From assembly GCA_947441895.1 (NCBI GenBank), contig CANEUT010000050.1, forward strand, positions 1 to 9,497: 9,497 nucleotides of DNA, written 5' to 3'. Positions 6,098-9,497 of the stretch are shown piece by piece. The translations under genes and the position numbers were made by a program. The DNA is from Rickettsiales bacterium (GTDB lineage: Bacteria > Pseudomonadota > Alphaproteobacteria > Rickettsiales > UBA3002). The notes below the pieces were generated by a model that saw only the letters and a list, made by a program, of their open reading frames with translations, did no database searches and was not told where the DNA came from. Every line of letters begins with the position of its first letter. Within the stretch, counting starts at the first letter, position 1.

Positions 6098-7242
6098 TGA
6101 GTCGAACGTTTGCGGCGCGCCTTAGAGGTTTTCTTTGGACGAGTGTGACTATTATCAATCAGTAGAACTACCTTACGGTCTACACCCGAGAGGGGGCGCT
6201 GGTCAATCTGCTCGCGCGTGTGCCAATTTTCTCCCAACTGATGGTTTGCCAGCTTGAGATGGTGCACTACTCCCTCCAGTCGAAAGTGGCTATAGACATG
6301 CGACACCTGTCCAAGCCGGGATGATGACGCGATGCTGGTGCCGCGCGGAAGGGCTGAGGCGAGCGGGGCATCTACCGGCCATTGCACAAACCCATACAGC
6401 CCGCCCAGCAATGCAGCGTCTCGCTTTTCGAGATAATATTTTCCGCCTGCATCTTCCATCACCAGCATATTCACCTCACGCACGGGCACGCGTTTTTTAG
6501 CTTTGGGGGCGGGGTAGATTTCCGGATCGCCCTGACCCTTGCAGAGCGTGTTCGCCGGACATTCACCGCAATTGGGGTTTTTGGGTGTGCAGACAACCGA
6601 CCCCACATCCATCATTGCTTGGTTATAATCAAAGGGTGCGGCGTGATTGAGCAATGTCTCTGCACCGTTCCACAATTCGTTTTCTGTTGGGTGCTCGAGC
6701 GCAAAAACGCGGGCCACAATGCGCTTCACATTCGCTTCTAAAATCGCCACCGGCTGATGATAAGCAAAGGCCAATATGGCGCGGGCGGTGTTTTTGCCGA
6801 TTCCTGGCAACGAACTCCATTGTTCGTAAAGTTGGTGCGTAGCCGAAGGCGAGCCGCGAAGCGAGGGGGAGCGCAGCGGGGGCGGGACGCCCCCACCATC
6901 AACAAGCTGCATTGCAGCCTCATGCAAAAAACCGGCGCGGCGATAATAGCCAAGCCCCTCCCATGCCTTCATCACGGCTTCGCGCGGGGCAGCGGCAAGT
7001 TTGGCAACAGTCGGGAAAGTATCAAGAAATGGGGCATAAAACCGGTCGCGCACGGTGGCCACTTGCGTCTGCTGCAGCATCACCTCGGAAAGCCAAATGC
7101 GGTAGGGGTCGCCCGTGTTGCGCCACGGTAAATCATGCCGTCCGTGGGCCGCATACCACTTCGCAAGGCTGCGATGAAATGTGCGTAACTGCGCTGGTTT
7201 CATTTGCGAGCCATTAGCAAGGGTGGTAGGTCGTTCAGGCAT
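6094..7242 (-). CDS. mutY: A/G-specific adenine DNA glycosylase MutY, with in-frame repeat insertion
   Basis: MutY removes adenine mispaired with 8-oxoguanine, preventing G:C to T:A changes. The 382-residue protein has the glycosylase core with E53 in WLSEVMLQQTQVATV, GLGYY (96-100), the helix-hairpin-helix LPGIGKNTARAI (145-156) and a 4Fe-4S set C218, C225, C228, C234 with the MutY spacing C-x6-C-x2-C-x5-C. The C-terminal NUDIX-like domain keeps the YSHF loop (317-320) used for 8-oxoG recognition. The tail (368-380) is strongly basic. Two oddities stand out. Residues about 115-136 are extra relative to E. coli MutY and are encoded by a dispersed repeat. The catalytic Asp of LDGNVKR is Glu169 in ILEANVKR. 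Whether the enzyme is fully active is therefore open, though the frame is intact. GGAA sits about seven bases before ATG 7242; ATG 7203 is an alternative. gltA follows on the same strand. Confidence 0.93.
   Translation of the reverse strand: MPERPTTLANGSQMKPAQLRTFHRSLAKWYAAHGRHDLPWRNTGDPYRIWLSEVMLQQTQVATVRDRFYAPFLDTFPTVAKLAAAPREAVMKAWEGLGYYRRAGFLHEAAMQLVDGGGVPPPLRSPSLRGSPSATHQLYEQWSSLPGIGKNTARAILAFAYHQPVAILEANVKRIVARVFALEHPTENELWNGAETLLNHAAPFDYNQAMMDVGSVVCTPKNPNCGECPANTLCKGQGDPEIYPAPKAKKRVPVREVNMLVMEDAGGKYYLEKRDAALLGGLYGFVQWPVDAPLASALPRGTSIASSSRLGQVSHVYSHFRLEGVVHHLKLANHQLGENWHTREQIDQRPLSGVDRKVVLLIDNSHTRPKKTSKARRKRSTH
6848..6894 (+). repeat. Repeat family C, copy 3, inside mutY
   Basis: This element begins GGCGAGCCGCGA, carries the core CGAGGGGGAGCG (6862-6873) and CAGCGGGGG (6874-6882), and ends in a hairpin GGGGG (6878-6882)/CCCCC (6890-6894). 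It matches the intergenic copy at 161-215 over about 20 of 21 core bases. It is read in antisense by mutY and adds about 14-16 residues rich in Pro, Ser and Arg just before the helix-hairpin-helix, without a stop or frameshift. Confidence 0.75.
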
Positions 7243-7293
7243 TTTGTTTCCGTCACTCGCGAGTCTTGGGTCGCGGTGGTTCAGTTTTTACTT

Positions 7294-7349
7294 TGTCATC
7301 CTTGAGTGTAACGAAGGATCTCGATTCTTCGCTAACGCTCAGAATGACA
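7294..7349. repeat. 56-bp palindromic repeat (family D) before thiC
   Basis: The two halves are imperfect inverted copies: TGTCATCCTTGAGTGTAACG from the left, and on the other strand TGTCATTCTGAGCGTTAGCG from the right. Units of the form TGTCATTCTGAGCG-AGCGAAGAATC are a recurrent interspersed repeat in many bacterial genomes. A transcript would fold into a long hairpin in the thiC leader. The half-site GAGCGTTAGCGAA also occurs at 170-181 in repeat C. Confidence 0.75.
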
Positions 7350-7355
7350 ATAGAA

Positions 7356-7391
7356 CTGGATTGCCACGTCGCTATGCTCCTCGCAATGACA
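7356..7391. repeat. Second repeat half-unit (family D-like) before thiC
   Basis: On the minus strand this reads TGTCATTGCGAGGAGCATAG followed by CGACGTGGCAATCCAG, a well-known interspersed repeat type in bacterial genomes. It shares the TGTCATT start with the palindrome at 7294-7349 and ends 19 bases before the thiC ATG. Only one half of the expected palindrome is present. Confidence 0.65.
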
Positions 7392-7410
7392 TTTATCAAG
7401 AGGACGACCT

Positions 7411-9308
<1,898 letters not shown>

Positions 9309-9309
<1 letters not shown>

Positions 9310-9449
9310 TGCGCGATTGGCTAAAACGGCATTTTCCGCCCGGCTGGTTGAAATCGCGTAAAACACTCACCATGTTATGTTTGGTATTGCTGCCAGAATT
9401 TTTAATCGTTTTGGCACTGATAGCAGGTGCGATAGGATTCAATTTTTAA
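9309..9449 (+). CDS. Small membrane protein, translationally coupled to thiC
   Basis: This 46-codon ORF starts with ATG at 9309-9311, overlapping the thiC stop as TGATG, and has AGAAGG about seven bases upstream within thiC. The product begins MRDWLKRHFPPGWLKSRKTL, a basic, tryptophan-containing head. Residues about 22-44 are one hydrophobic segment (LVLLPEFLIVLALIAGAIGF), so a single-pass membrane protein with its N-terminus inside is likely by the positive-inside rule. No family is recognised. Overlap, ribosome site and composition support a real gene; its link to thiamine metabolism is only positional. A chance ORF cannot be excluded. Confidence 0.6.
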
Positions 9450-9452
9450 TTA

Positions 9453-9469
9453 CCTCTCTAACCGAGAGG
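9453..9469 (+). terminator. Weak hairpin after the small ORF
   Basis: CCTCTC (9453-9458) pairs with GAGAGG (9464-9469) around TAACC, just after the small ORF stop. No T run follows, so it is at best a weak terminator for thiC and the small ORF. It may be the start of another repeat, since GTCCCCTCTC follows at the window edge. Confidence 0.3.
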
Positions 9470-9497
9470 GCAACGCGGCGAAAAAGTCCCCTCTCAC

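Overview
The window looks like chromosomal DNA of an alphaproteobacterium. The strongest hints are a DivL-type kinase with tyrosine at the phosphoacceptor position, a YggT/flagellin-like divergent pair, and GltA, MutY and ThiC of ordinary proteobacterial type. Genus is not recognisable. There is no tRNA, rRNA, CRISPR array, transposase or phage gene. The unusual content lies in protein variants and in several families of short palindromic repeats between genes and, once, inside a gene.

Layout. Positions 1-276 hold repeats and hairpins. A divL-like PAS pseudokinase (277-2217, +) overlaps purU (2214-3068, +) by ATGA. A 210-bp intergenic stretch (3069-3280) carries the same three repeat/hairpin classes as the left flank, with the two paired repeats in opposite orientation. 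yggT (3281-3580, -) diverges from a flagellin-like gene (3733-4560, +); a consensus promoter and two leader hairpins lie between them. The flagellin-like gene converges on gltA (4583-6031, -), which lies downstream of mutY (6094-7242, -). mutY diverges from thiC (7411-9309, +) across 168 bp that contain another palindromic repeat. A 46-codon membrane-protein ORF (9309-9449, +) starts on the thiC stop codon.

Roles. The genes are mostly housekeeping: folate one-carbon recycling (PurU), TCA entry (GltA), 8-oxoG:A repair (MutY) and thiamine pyrimidine synthesis (ThiC), plus cell-cycle signalling (DivL-like), a membrane protein (YggT) and a flagellin-like filament protein. They do not form one pathway.

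Most notable points: (1) the DivL-like protein has lost the phosphoacceptor His and the glycines of both ATP-lid boxes; (2) mutY carries an in-frame copy of a dispersed palindromic repeat, reminiscent of Rickettsia palindromic elements, and has Glu where the catalytic Asp is expected; (3) citrate synthase has a Lys/Ala/Pro-rich N-terminal tail of about 55 residues; (4) a flagellin-like gene has a consensus promoter and structured leader but lacks the usual flagellin N-terminus; (5) a small membrane ORF is coupled to thiC, whose leader carries repeats and no visible TPP riboswitch.
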